Part shown: positions 54,503 through 64,000 of the stretch, in pieces
Layout: every line of letters begins with the position of its first letter
Numbering within the stretch: position 1 is the first letter of the stretch
NCBI GenBank assembly: GCA_963848825.1
Contig: CAWKFA010000008.1
Coordinates: 744,001-808,000 of the forward strand
DNA from: CAVVSQ01 sp963848825
GTDB taxonomy: Bacteria > Planctomycetota > Planctomycetia > Gemmatales > Gemmataceae
Reading direction: 5' to 3'
Length of the DNA: 64,000 nucleotides
Position numbers and translations under genes: made by a program
The notes under the pieces: generated by a model
Seen by the model: the letters and a program-made list of their open reading frames with translations, nothing else
Told to the model about the DNA's origin: nothing
Databases searched by the model: none

Positions 54503-54823
54503 GATTACTTCCCAGACACCCGATAAATCGCTTCCTCAGGACAACACGCCTTTTCATTTCTGGTAGTTTACCAGGAAGGCCTTCCTTTGCAACCTTGGGG
54601 CAGACTTTACCGACTGGGTATCGCCGGGAGGCGGGGGAATTACGTTTTGACCTCTGTTTCCTGAAGATTCCGTGTTGTCGGCCATAATAATTGAAGATAA
54701 TAACTTAGTGGGTTTAGGGCCTTTGCAAAGAGGGGCGTTTCGTCGCCAAAATCGTGTCGGCGCAGGCATTTGGTGCAAAAATCTCCATTTTAAAAAAACA
54801 CTCCAAACGGTAAGGTTGCATCC
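54503..54823. other. Intergenic region between divergent lipB-like and HEAT-repeat genes
   Basis: 321 bp with no supported gene. The stretch 54780-54815 is A/T-rich (TTTTAAAAAAACACTCC) compared with its surroundings and may hold the promoter of the HEAT-repeat gene. No clear operator or riboswitch is visible. Confidence 0.4.
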
Positions 54824-56656
54824 ATGTCGTACATCTTGAAAAACCAAGGAACTATTTGGGGAGGACGGAGTTACGCCGCCCCCTTCTTGCTCATGGGAGC
54901 GCTGGTGCTGGTCATGGCTGGCCCGGGCCAACCGCTGGCGCGCGCCGACGCCGTGGACGACTTGAAGCTGGCCCTGGCGTTGCCGGCCGGACTTGACCAG
55001 GGAGTGCCTTCTCAGGACTTTTTGGATTATCGTCGCGCCACGCTGCAAAAAAGCATCGACAAGCTTCACGGCATCGGCGAGCTGAGGCGTGCCCTGTCCC
55101 TGGATGAGTGGAAAGAGGCCCCCAATAGCGCCCTCAACAAACAGGCGTTCAAGATAGCCGATATCGATTTCGCCATGCGTAAACAGGTTGGCGAGCGCTT
55201 TGCCGCGAAAATACGCGAAGTAATTGAAAAGGGGGGCGCCACCAGCAGGCTGGCTGCCGCCAATTCGATAACCGAAATCGGGCCAACGATCCGCAGCACC
55301 ATGGAAGGAGACCGCATGGGGTTCGCGCATAGTTTGACCCCCGAAGTCATTCAGCTCGCGCGGGATCGCGACCTGGGCGTGCGTCAGGAAGCCTTGCGGT
55401 GCTGGGAAATATCTTCCCCAACCCCAAGGAAGCGGTACCGGTGTTCCAGGAGGTCCTGGAAAAGGACGCTGTCGGTCCGAAAAGACTGGCGGCCCTCGGT
55501 CTGAGCCAGTTGATCAAGAATGCCAGCTATTTGAAGAATACCAAGGCGGCCGGCACGGGCGTCGATGCTTTGCGAAGCGACGTTTTGGAAGCGATTGTCG
55601 CCGTTGTGGGGGCTAATCGCGCCGGTTTGAACGATGCTGATCTCCAGGTGCGTGCCCAATGTCTCCGCAATATCCAGGAAGCCGCCGGAGCACTCGCGGA
55701 CCTGACCCCCGATGGGTTTTCGCGGAAAGCATTTCCAATGGAAGGTCGCAAGTTGCTGCCGGAGGAAATGAAGCTTATCAACGACAGCCATGAATTCATC
55801 AATCAAAAAATCAAGGAACTGACGCCGGCCATGGATGCCCTGCGGCGCAGGGCCCACGCTGGCCGCGAGCCTGGAAGGTCCTGACGCCAGCGTTCGCCTG
55901 GCGGCCCTGGATGCGCTGGAAAGCATCGGCTATGCCCGCATTCGCCTTAAAAAACTGATCAATAGCGTTCCCTTCGTGACGACGGCGGAGAAGATTGACG
56001 ACGGCGGCAATCGTGACCTGATGAAGGGGAATGACACGCTCGAGGAATTCATCAGCAAGCACTTGGGGTCTGTCACGAAATTGCTGCGCGATCGCGATGT
56101 CAATTTACGCCGCCGCGCTGTCGAGTTTTTGGAAATCATCGAGGACGATGCCGTGCCGGCGCTCCCCTTGCTCGCCGAAAGTTTGCGTGATAGCGATCGC
56201 TTCGTGCGTGGCTCGGCAGCCCGGGCCATTGGCAATATCGCACCCGAGAAGGCGGCGCTCGCGGTGCCTGCCCTGGCGGAGCTGTTGCGCGATCCCGATC
56301 TGGAAGTCCGCAAGACAACCGCCAAGACCTTGACCGAGATGGGCCAGGTGGCGCAGGCGGCCGTGCCGGCCCTGGCGCTCGCAGTGAATAATGGTGACGT
56401 GGAAGGGCGCCTGTTGGCCCTGGAAGCCCTGCGGAGCATTGGCCCCGAGAAGGGCAAAAGTGCAGTGCCCAGCTTGATTCAGGCCTTGTCGACGCCCGAT
56501 CCACGGGTAAAGCGTCAGGCTGCCAAACTTTTGGGCAGCTACGGTGCGGATGCCCTGGCGGCCCTGCCCGCATTGCGTCATTGCATAGGCGACGACGATC
56601 AGGAAGTTCGCCAAAACGCGGCGGAGGCCATCCTCGAGATTGAGCCGTTGCGGTGA
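54824..56656 (+). CDS. Exported HEAT-repeat protein (two frameshifts)
   Basis: Three frames form one protein of about 610 aa, broken near 55400 and 55848. Signal: SYAAPFLLMGALVLVMAGPG, then ADAVDDLKLAL. The first half has irregular helical repeats; the second half has regular HEAT/armadillo repeats such as DAVPALPLLAESLRDSDRFV, AALAVPALAELLRDPDLEVR and KSAVPSLIQALSTPDPRVKR. It should be a periplasmic scaffold binding other proteins. Binding partners are unknown. Confidence 0.75.
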
Positions 56657-56699
56657 TGCCTGGAGACCCAACCGGCTTCGCAATATTTCGCGGACGCGA

Positions 56700-59174
56700 C
56701 TAAAACCTCAACTCCACCTTTTCGTAGAACAGCCGTTGACGATCGCCGTTATAGAAGAAATCTTCCATTAGCACCGCCGGGTTGGGCGGCAAGAGGCGAT
56801 CGCCGCCGATGGCGGAGCCATTTACTTTGATCCGAATTGGGTTGGTGAAGTCGACCATGGCGGGTGATAGCCAGAGTGTCACCTGGCGAAGTCCTTTGGT
56901 TTGGATGGCCACCTGGGTGAATATCTTGGCCTTGGTTTCGGTCTGACCCGGTGACTTGGCGTCAAGTTTATTGGCCACCGAGATGCTGGCTTGCATGGAC
57001 GCGGGCGGAGTGGCGCGCACCTGGAGTGTTGGGCCGCTAAGGCAGCGCGGGTCGATGACATCGGTGGTCAACCAGTAGAAGCGGTTGTCGCACTCGCGCA
57101 TGGTGCGAAATTCTTCACCCACGCCCCCGGTCGTGTTACGTCGCCCCATCTCCTTCTTGGGAAAGAAGCGTTTCTTGTGAGTCATCCAGTCGAACATGCG
57201 GGGAAGTTCCCCCTTGTACCAGTCCGGCCCGCGTCCCTTGTATTCGGCATAAAGAGCTGAATAAGTGCCATGCATCCAGTCCTTCAGCATCCAGCGGGCG
57301 GCCGCGCCGTTGAGCCCGTTGCGATCCCCCTCGACCAGGTAAACCGGCAGGTACTGGGCATTGGTCAAATAGCGATCATGTTCCGCCGTGTAGTAGCGCG
57401 GCACGCCGCACATGGAAAGGATGCCGGCGAATTGGTCGGGATGGCTCATGCCGATATCCAGGGCGGCGTCTGCGCCGTTTTCCCAGCCGAACAAGAACAC
57501 ACGGTCGGAATCGATTTGAAAGCGGCGGCGCAGGTCGCGCAGGGAATCAAGCACAATCGCGTGTTCCCGCGCCGTATAGGTATAGGCGGCGCCACTGGGC
57601 CCGCCCCAGAGCGGCGCGGCCAGGATAAAACCATGCTGGGCAGCCAGTTCGCCCAGGCGTTCCAGCGTCACGTCCGCTCGCTCGCGTGCACTTTGCAAGT
57701 AAAGCACGACCGGGTAGTCCCGGTGATGATGATAATCGGGCGGTAGTTTCACGTAATACGAGCCGCCACGTGAGTCGGCGATGTCGATATCGAGCTTGAC
57801 TGTTTTCGTGTCAATCTTGGTTTTATCGAAGGCATTTACTGGCGGCGCCGTTTTGATAATGCGTGCGAGTACTTCCACCGTCATGTTGCTGCGCTGGAAA
57901 AGCGACTGCAGCATTTGCAGGCGCACCGCCGAGTTGTCGTTCTTTTGATAATCCAGCACCATTCCCCGGGCCCGCGCCAACAAACGTGCGCTGGTGGTGT
58001 CGGGTTCCGCGGAGGCATTGCCCAGCAGCCAGCCCGAAACCGCCAGCGCCAAAACTTCATCGGCGGCTTGCGACGGTTTGGCATTGGCCTCCACTTCGCG
58101 CAGGTGCTGGAGACCAAACGTCACAAATGTTTCCAGGCGCGGGAGCGTATCGAGGTTCAACTCGCCAAGAATCAGGTCGGCCGCGTCGGACCAGAATTTG
58201 CTGTCCGAGGGTTCGACCCTTTTTATAAGTGCAGCCAGCGTCTGCCGGGCCTGGCCCATCTTGGTGTTCAGATCGTCGTATTTGTTTCTGAGGTCTCGTG
58301 CGAGTTGCAGATTTTTCTCGTTAACGAGCGGTTCCAGTTTGTCCGTGGCGAACTGAGTCAAACGTTCTTGCGCCCGCTTGTGCTGGCCGGCCTTGAAGGC
58401 GCGGTCGATGTCTTCGACCTGGATATCGGCCAGAACTTTTGCAATAGTCTCGCGCAGGCTGGCCAGGTCCTCCTTGCGACTGGGATACTCCTCGACCAGT
58501 TTATCGAGCTCCTGTTGGGCTTCCTCGTGCCAGCCGGCCTGATGCAGAAACATGCCCACCAGCTTGCGTTTGTCCCAGTCCTTCCAGTCTTTGATCTCCT
58601 TTTTGTCGGCCACGTAGCCGGCCAGGAGAGCTCTTACGTCGGCAAGACTCAACTCGCGCGTTAAATAGAAAATGTCCCAGTTGTAGCCCAGGCTTTGAAT
58701 GTGCATGATCTGGGGCGTCAACTGGATAATGCGCTGCCGCATTGGGAAAGATTTGTTAAAACCCGGACGTGTCACATTGACGTTGAGCGACCTCTCCCAT
58801 TTGACGTCAAAAGCAGGGAAGTCGGTGATTTGCCACCCCGGCAAGATTTGATCGGGTCGCGCCGTGTTGGGATAGCGCGTCAGGTTAATGAGATCGCGGT
58901 TCACCTCTTTTTTTTCGAGCACCTCCTGGAGTTGCCCGGGGATGAAATAGGTCCGGCGGACGCGATCATCGAGATTGACCAGTCCGCCTGAAAGCGGGAT
59001 CGTTATGGACTGTCCGGAGGCCGGGTCCGTGATGAACGTGCGCTCTTCCTTGACGACCCCGGTTAAAAAGAAGCCATCCTTGAAAACAATAACTGCCTCT
59101 TTGCGGGACTGAGCGGAGGCCGATGAAGTAAAGTAGAGGGCAACCGCCAGCGTCAGAACAAAAGAGCTACGCAT
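56700..59174 (-). CDS. Large exported alpha/beta-hydrolase-like protein with non-Ser nucleophile elbow
   Basis: 824 aa from ATG 59174 (ribosome site GAGGAGTT; a 1072-codon open frame continues upstream as a shadow). Signal MRSSFVLTLAVALYFTSSAS. The first part (about 30-470) is a beta/helix-rich region with TPR-like helices (HEEAQQELDKLVEEYPSRKE). The C-terminal domain has YPVVLYLQSARERAD and VFLFGWENGADAALDIGMSH followed by HPDQFAGILSMCG, an alpha/beta-hydrolase pattern whose elbow is G-W-E-N-G instead of GxSxG. It may be a non-catalytic or altered hydrolase. Confidence 0.7.
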   Translation of the reverse strand: MRSSFVLTLAVALYFTSSASAQSRKEAVIVFKDGFFLTGVVKEERTFITDPASGQSITIPLSGGLVNLDDRVRRTYFIPGQLQEVLEKKEVNRDLINLTRYPNTARPDQILPGWQITDFPAFDVKWERSLNVNVTRPGFNKSFPMRQRIIQLTPQIMHIQSLGYNWDIFYLTRELSLADVRALLAGYVADKKEIKDWKDWDKRKLVGMFLHQAGWHEEAQQELDKLVEEYPSRKEDLASLRETIAKVLADIQVEDIDRAFKAGQHKRAQERLTQFATDKLEPLVNEKNLQLARDLRNKYDDLNTKMGQARQTLAALIKRVEPSDSKFWSDAADLILGELNLDTLPRLETFVTFGLQHLREVEANAKPSQAADEVLALAVSGWLLGNASAEPDTTSARLLARARGMVLDYQKNDNSAVRLQMLQSLFQRSNMTVEVLARIIKTAPPVNAFDKTKIDTKTVKLDIDIADSRGGSYYVKLPPDYHHHRDYPVVLYLQSARERADVTLERLGELAAQHGFILAAPLWGGPSGAAYTYTAREHAIVLDSLRDLRRRFQIDSDRVFLFGWENGADAALDIGMSHPDQFAGILSMCGVPRYYTAEHDRYLTNAQYLPVYLVEGDRNGLNGAAARWMLKDWMHGTYSALYAEYKGRGPDWYKGELPRMFDWMTHKKRFFPKKEMGRRNTTGGVGEEFRTMRECDNRFYWLTTDVIDPRCLSGPTLQVRATPPASMQASISVANKLDAKSPGQTETKAKIFTQVAIQTKGLRQVTLWLSPAMVDFTNPIRIKVNGSAIGGDRLLPPNPAVLMEDFFYNGDRQRLFYEKVELRF

Positions 59175-59395
59175 GACAACTCCTCGCGGCCGCCGTTCCT
59201 GGTGACGATTTATCGGACCGGAAGAACGTCCAGACCGTTCAAGGTCCGGATTTCCTTGATTGTGCCCGATATCTCGACGTCCTTCAAGTAGCAGTTGAAC
59301 TGGCGCCGATAATCGGTGAAAATAGGGCCATTGCCTGGGAACGCTCCAGAGCTTGATGCTTGCGCCCGCTCCCGGCGATTCTTGAGAATCTCTCC

Positions 59396-59862
59396 ATGCC
59401 GATACGTTTTCGCTGCGCGTATTGTAATCAACTAATGGGGATCGCCCGCCGCAAGGCGGGAACCGTGGTCCGCTGCCCCAAATGCGCGGGGCAGGTCGTG
59501 GTACCGACGCCGGACAGCGTTGACGATGAAGTGGAGCAGCCGGGCACACCGGCGGGTAACCCGGGCGGCGGGCTTTTTGAGCGCCAGCGATTTTGAAAAA
59601 GCCTTTGGCGATGGCCCGGTTGCCGAGCCCCAGGTTATCAATCCACCGACGCTCGCCAATCCCCTGGCGGGAGTGGCACGCGCCAGCGCCGGCGAGCCCG
59701 CCTATTCGGAATATGAAGCGGTGCCGCTTGACTCGACCCGGCACGCCGCGCGCGGCATCTTTCTGACTTCGGGCGTCCTGGCCGTTGTCAGCGCTCGTTG
59801 TCATATTGATGGGGATGGCTTTCTTTTTGGGTCTGCTGCTGGGAAGATCGGCCACTCCCTGA
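59396..59862 (+). CDS. Zinc-ribbon protein with C-terminal membrane helix (two frameshifts)
   Basis: MPIRFRCAYCNQLMGIARRK and RCPKCAGQVVVP give a four-Cys ribbon typical of planctomycete small proteins. After a shift near 59583 the frame continues SDFEKAFGDGPVAEPQVINP and a linker; after a second near 59792 it ends ILMGMAFFLGLLLGRSATP, a membrane helix. Taken together it is a short zinc-ribbon tail-anchored protein of about 155 aa. The frameshifts may be sequence errors. Confidence 0.55.
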
Positions 59863-59881
59863 GTGTGGCCCTTGTCCACTA

Positions 59882-62800
59882 TCACGTCGTCTCGTAGGCC
59901 AGGTTCGGCGCCAGCCACCGCTCCACTTCTTTCTGTGGCATTCCCTTGCGTTTGGCGTAGCTTTCGACCTGATCACGCGTGATCAGGTCGACGGCAAAGT
60001 AGCGGGCTTCCGGATGCGCGAAGTAGAGGCCGCTGACGCTGGCGCCCGGCCACATCGCGTAGGTCTCCGTGAGCTGGATCCCTGTTTCCCGTTCGACATC
60101 AAGCAGTTCCCACAGTACTTTTTTCTCGGAATGGTCCGGACTGGAGGGGTAGCCGGCGGCCGGCCGGATGCCGCGGTATTTTTCATCGATCAAGTCTTCC
60201 TTGGTAAGCCCTTCGCCCTGACCGAAACCCCACTCGGCACGCACGCGTTCGTGCAGATATTCCGCGAAAGCCTCGGCGAGACGGTCGGCCAGGGCTTCGA
60301 CCATGATCGCGTTATAGTCGTCATTGTCCTTTTTGAATTTTTGCACCAGTTCGAGGCTGCCGAAGCCAGGCGAAATGGCAAAGGCCCCCAGCGTGTCCGC
60401 CAGGCCGGAATCGACCGGCGCGACGTAGTCGGCCAGGCTGCGAAAGGACGTTTGCCCCTCACGTTCCCACTGCTGGCGCAACATGGGCATACGGCATCTT
60501 TCCGTGGTCCTCGTGGCATCGGTGTAAAGAATGATATCGTCGCCGTCGCTGTTGGCCGGGAAAAAGCCATACACCGCGTGCGCCGTCAGCAGATTATCAC
60601 GCATGATTTCCGCCAACAGGGCGCGGGCCTTGTCGTAGAGTTCCCGCGCTTCCTTGCCGACATGTGCGTCCTTGAAAATATCCGGATATTTGCCCTTGAG
60701 CTCCCAGGCCATGAAGAATGGCGACCAGTCTATATAGGGTTCCAGTTGCTCCAGAGGAAAGGAACGCAGCGTTCGAGTGCCAAGAAAAGCGGGCCTGGCG
60801 AGGGGAGAATTTTGCCAGTCGATGGTAAAGCGCCCGCGCGGGCCTCGGCGAAAGGCACTAGCTTGCGCTCGGTCCGGCGCCGGAAGTTGTCACGGTCCTT
60901 GTTTTGGGCAGCGCGATTTTCCGTATCGAGCAGGCCACGCATCTCCGGCCGCATCAGTCGATCCACCACGCCCACGCAGCGGGAGGCGTCCTTAACATAG
61001 ACGACCATGTTGTGATAAGCCGGGGCGATACGCACCGCCGTGTGCTTGGCGCTCGTCGTCGCCCCGCCAATCAGGAGAGGCACCTCGAAGCCTTGTCGTT
61101 CCATTTCCCTGGCGACGTGGACCATTTCGTCCAGGGAAGGCGTAATCAGTCCGGAAAGCCCGATCAGATCGACGCGCTCCGCGATGGCGGTAGCCAGGAT
61201 CTTTTCGGCCGGCACCATGACGCCCAGGTCGAGCACTTCGTAATCATTACAGCCCAGCACGACCCCCACAATATTTTTGCCGATATCGTGGACGTCGCCG
61301 CGAACGGTGGCGAGCAGCACCTTGCCGCGTGCCTGGTGAACGCCACCGGCGAGTTGTTTTTCCGCCTCCATGAAGGGCAGCAGGTAGGCAACGGCTTTTT
61401 TCATGACGCGGGCGCTCTTCACGACCTGGGGCAAGAACATTTTGCCCGCGCCAAAGAGATCGCCGACCACGCTCATGCCGTCCATGAGCGGGCCTTCAAT
61501 GATTTGCAAGGTGCGCTCGAAAAGCCCGCGTGCCTCCTCGACGTCCTCGTCGATATGGTCGGCGATGCCGGCGACAAGAGCATGTTTGAGGCGCTCCGCC
61601 ACGGGCCGATCACGCCAGCCCTGTTCCTTGACGTCGTTTTTGTCCTTCTTCTTGACGGTCTCGGCGAAGGTGATCAGCCGATCGGTGGCGTCGGGACGGC
61701 GATTGAGAATCACGTCCTCGACATGAACGAGCAAGTCTTTGGAGATTTCCTCATAAACCTGAAGCTGGCCGGGATTGACGATGCCCATGTCCAGGCCGGC
61801 CCGAATCGCATGATACAAAAAGACGGCGTTCAGCGCTTCGCGCACGACTTCGTTGCCGCGGAAGCCGAAGGATACATTGCTCACGCCGCCGGAGGTCTTG
61901 GCATGGGGAAACAGGCGTTTCAGTTCACGCACCGCGTCGAAAAACTCGACGGCATAGTTGTTGTGTTCCGCCAGCCCGGTACCCACCGTGAGAATGTTGG
62001 TGTCGAAAATAACGTCGCCGGGATGGAAACCGATCACCTCCGTCAGCAGGCGATATGCCCGCTGACAAACCGCGACCTTGCGGTCGGCCGTCACGGCCTG
62101 GCCTTCCTCGTCGAACGCCATCACCACCGCGGCCGCGCCATAGCGGTGAACCAGCCTGGCCTGTTCAAGGAATTTCTCCTCCCCTTCCTTGAGGCTGATG
62201 GAGTTGACGATGCCCTTGCCTTGAAGGCACTTGAGGCCCGCTTCGATGATGTTCCATTTGGAGCTATCGACCATGATCGGCACATGCAGGTTGGCCTCGT
62301 CGGCCAGCAACCGCAGGAAATGAGTCATGGCCTCCTCGCCGTCGATCAGGTCGGCGTCCATGTTGACGTCGAGGATGTTGGCGCCGTTTTGGACCTGATC
62401 GCGTGCGACCGCGACGGCGGCTTCGTAATTGCCTTCCTTGATGAGCCGTTTGAATTTGAGAGAGCCGGTGATGTTGCAGCGCTCGCCGACCATGGTGAAA
62501 TTGGTCTCGGGCCTCAAGACCAACACTTCGTCGCCGCTGTAATAAGACCAGGTCGGCAAGTCGGGCATGCACCGCGGGGGGACCCCCTCGATTTCACGAG
62601 CGATGGCGTTGATCCATTCCGGCGTGGTGCCGCAGCAGCCCCCGACAATATTCACCCAACCGTTGCGGGCGAACTCGCCGAGCATGCGTGCGGTTCCCTC
62701 GCAGCCGATGCCGCGAAAGCCGCCCATGCCGTCCGGCAATCCCGCGTTCGGATAGCAGACGATGGGCAAGCGGGATATCCCGGCCAGTCCCTCGATGGCA

Positions 62801-63573
62801 CCGCGCATGAGATCGACGCCGACGCCGCAGTTGAAACCGACCCCCAGCGCGTCGAAATGCTCCACCGAAACATAAAAGGCCTCGGGCGTTTGACCGAAGA
62901 GCGTCCGCCCGCTGGGGTCATAAATCGTGCCGGACATGATCACGGGCAAGCGCGTGTTCCGCTCCGTGAAATACTTATCCAGGGCAAACAAACAGGCCTT
63001 GAACACCAGGATATCGTTGCCGGTCTCGGCGACGAGCAGGTCGGCGCCGCCAGCGACAAGCCCGTCGATCTGGGCGGTATAGGCCGCGACGAAGTCGTCA
63101 AAGGTAAGGCCGCGCGTGCCTGGCGGTGCGTTCGACTCGATATAAAGCGATTTCGTGGTTGGTCCCATGCTGCCCGCGACAAAGCGGGGTTTGGCGGGAT
63201 TGCGGCGCGTCCATTCTTCCGTGGCGTGCCGGGCAAGCTCCGCGCCGGCCTTGTTGATCTCGAAGACGCGATCCTGCAAGCCAAACTCGGCAAGGCCCAG
63301 CGACGTCGCGTTGAAAGTGCAGGTTTCGATAATATCGGCGCCGGCCTCCAGATAGGCGCGATGAATGTCGGTAATCAGGCGCGGCTGGGACAGCACCAGC
63401 GCCTCGGTGCAGTTTTTCAGGGATACGGGGTGGTTGCCGAAACGGGTACCGTGATAGTCCTGGTCCACCAGGTTTTTGGCATAGAGGAGCGCGCCCATCG
63501 AACCATCGAGCAGCAAAATGCGCTGGTCCATGAGTTCCCGAAGGACGTCATGGGCGCGGGCCTGACTTGGCAT
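59882..63573 (-). CDS. metH: Cobalamin-dependent methionine synthase (frameshifted near 60832)
   Basis: About 1,230 codons in two frames. Homocysteine domain: DGSMGALLYAKN, NCGVGVDLM, VGGCCGTTPEW (zinc Cys). Methyltetrahydrofolate domain: MVGERCNITGSLKFKRLI and GANILDVNMDADLI. B12 domain: TVRGDVHDIGKNIVGVVLG (DxHxxG) and LIGLSGLITPS. After the shift: PYIDWSPFFMAWELKGKYPD and GIRPAAGYPSSPDHSEK, the SAM-binding activation domain. It methylates homocysteine to methionine. No B12 riboswitch was recognised upstream. Confidence 0.92.
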
Positions 63574-63660
63574 GGCTTATTGTCTCGAAAAAAAAGCGGC
63601 AGTCTTCTCTACAAGATAGGGGGTTGGTGGAAATGATTCCATAGCGGGAAACGAAAACAG

Positions 63661-63690
63661 CCGGCGTTCGCAATCCATTGCGAACGCCGG
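63661..63690 (-). terminator. Perfect 14-bp hairpin, terminator of a leftward transcript
   Basis: CCGGCGTTCGCAAT and ATTGCGAACGCCGG pair without a mismatch around CC. On the minus strand it is followed by CTGTTTTCGTTTC, so it would end a transcript arriving from the right edge before metH starts. Confidence 0.7.
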
Positions 63691-63821
63691 CCGAATTCAT
63701 GGTCTGTTAGCATCCGTGCCCGTGGACCAACCCTGGCAGGCCTGGCGCCGGCGACAGGGATCAAAACCGCCTTCCTGGCGGTGGCATGGGCCGACTTCCG
63801 CTCGAACCATGCCCATTTCCA

Positions 63822-63909
63822 GGCTCAACCCTGAATAGCGCCCCCTCGCCTCCGTGACGCTGGTGTTGGGCCATCCTTGGCCCTGGGGACGCTATTCAAA
63901 GGTTGAGCC
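63822..63909. repeat. Long inverted repeat with inner hairpin
   Basis: GGCTCAACCCTGAATAGCGC and the complement of CGCTATTCAAAGGTTGAGCC form arms of about 24 bp with two or three mismatches. Inside is a second perfect hairpin, GGGCCA-TCCT-TGGCCC. The shape suits a structured RNA or a small MITE-like element; no gene overlaps it. Confidence 0.6.
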
Positions 63910-64000
63910 CATAGCTTCCTGCTAGCCGTCGCGTACGAACCCCTGGTGGGCGCAGCGCGGACGGGAAAACCGGTTGTCTATTTGCCAACTGCGTTAAGCT

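Larger units (their letters stand above)
63574..64000. other. Non-coding right end of window with two hairpins
   Basis: 427 bp upstream of metH. Apart from the two hairpins listed separately, I see no open frame with a plausible start and ribosome site on either strand. The window ends before the next gene is reached. Confidence 0.5.

Noticed and set aside
56700..59918. 1072-codon version of the hydrolase-like gene
   Set aside because: The extra 248 codons precede a good ribosome site and signal peptide at 59174 and overlap the zinc-ribbon gene on the other strand.
60904..63636. 910-codon open frame on the + strand
   Set aside because: It is the antisense shadow of metH; the minus strand has all methionine synthase motifs, while this frame has none.
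63574..63660. Possible cobalamin riboswitch upstream of metH
   Set aside because: I could not find a B12-box or the expected junction sequence in the leader.

Overview
The window looks like a GC-rich planctomycete chromosome, most likely of the Gemmatales/Gemmataceae type. This is inferred from gene content: duplicated TIGR03067-family proteins, YbjN-type secreted proteins, a Tat-exported Gfo/Idh/MocA oxidoreductase, a PilM/N-fusion type II secretion operon, and abundant GC-rich hairpin repeats. About 20 apparent frameshifts fall in genes that otherwise look healthy (gspD, gspG, holB, tmk, lipA, metH and others). The assembly is therefore probably indel-prone, and I treat most frameshifts in chromosomal genes as possible sequence errors.

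Region 1 (1-965) is the end of a glycosyltransferase-9-like gene. Region 2 (966-1456) is intergenic and full of hairpin repeats.

Region 3 (about 1457-11860) is the most unusual part: an array of small genes, all on the + strand, separated by 80-130 bp imperfect palindromes. These palindromes have the features of integron attC sites: a GTTRRRY-like right core, a complementary left core, paired arms and one or two extra bases in the left arm. No integrase is visible, so the array resembles a CALIN (cluster of attC sites lacking an integrase). Three copies of a 85-125 bp element, each ending exactly at a GTT core, look like attI-type or array-boundary sites. Cassettes encode small zinc ribbons, membrane proteins, DUF2314 (twice), TIGR03067 (twice), an SseB-like protein, SMI1/KNR4-like and barstar-like immunity proteins, an orphan antitoxin-like protein and two decayed DUF6882 lipoproteins. 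Three unrelated cassette proteins share the same C-terminal PWWxFW tail. Duplicated cassettes begin to match exactly at the GTT core, which fits cassette shuffling. An IS110 remnant lies in the array.

Region 4 (11852-19513) holds an alkaline-phosphatase-superfamily protein, a receiver-only response regulator, Ku with a divergent histone-like protein, a membrane protein, an acyltransferase-3, an oxidoreductase and a lipoprotein.

Region 5 (19705-36105, minus strand) is a type II secretion operon gspE-F-G-H-I-J-K-L-M-D. The secretin is very large (about 2,100 codons once frameshifts are bridged), with about a dozen N-domain-like repeats. Region 6 (36294-43657, minus) holds glycolate oxidase glcF/glcE/glcD and a 2-oxoacid:ferredoxin oxidoreductase pair.

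Region 7 (44035-50285, plus) holds a metallophosphatase, a methyltransferase, a Cys-rich secreted protein, two YbjN-type secreted proteins, a class V aminotransferase and a CHAD protein. Region 8 (50523-54502, minus) holds a lipoprotein, holB, tmk, a lipoyl-domain protein lacking the modifiable lysine, lipA, and a LipB-like protein lacking the usual active-site lysine. Region 9 (54824-63573) holds a HEAT-repeat protein, a large secreted hydrolase-like protein with a non-canonical nucleophile elbow, a zinc-ribbon membrane protein and metH. The window ends in a non-coding stretch with two strong hairpins.
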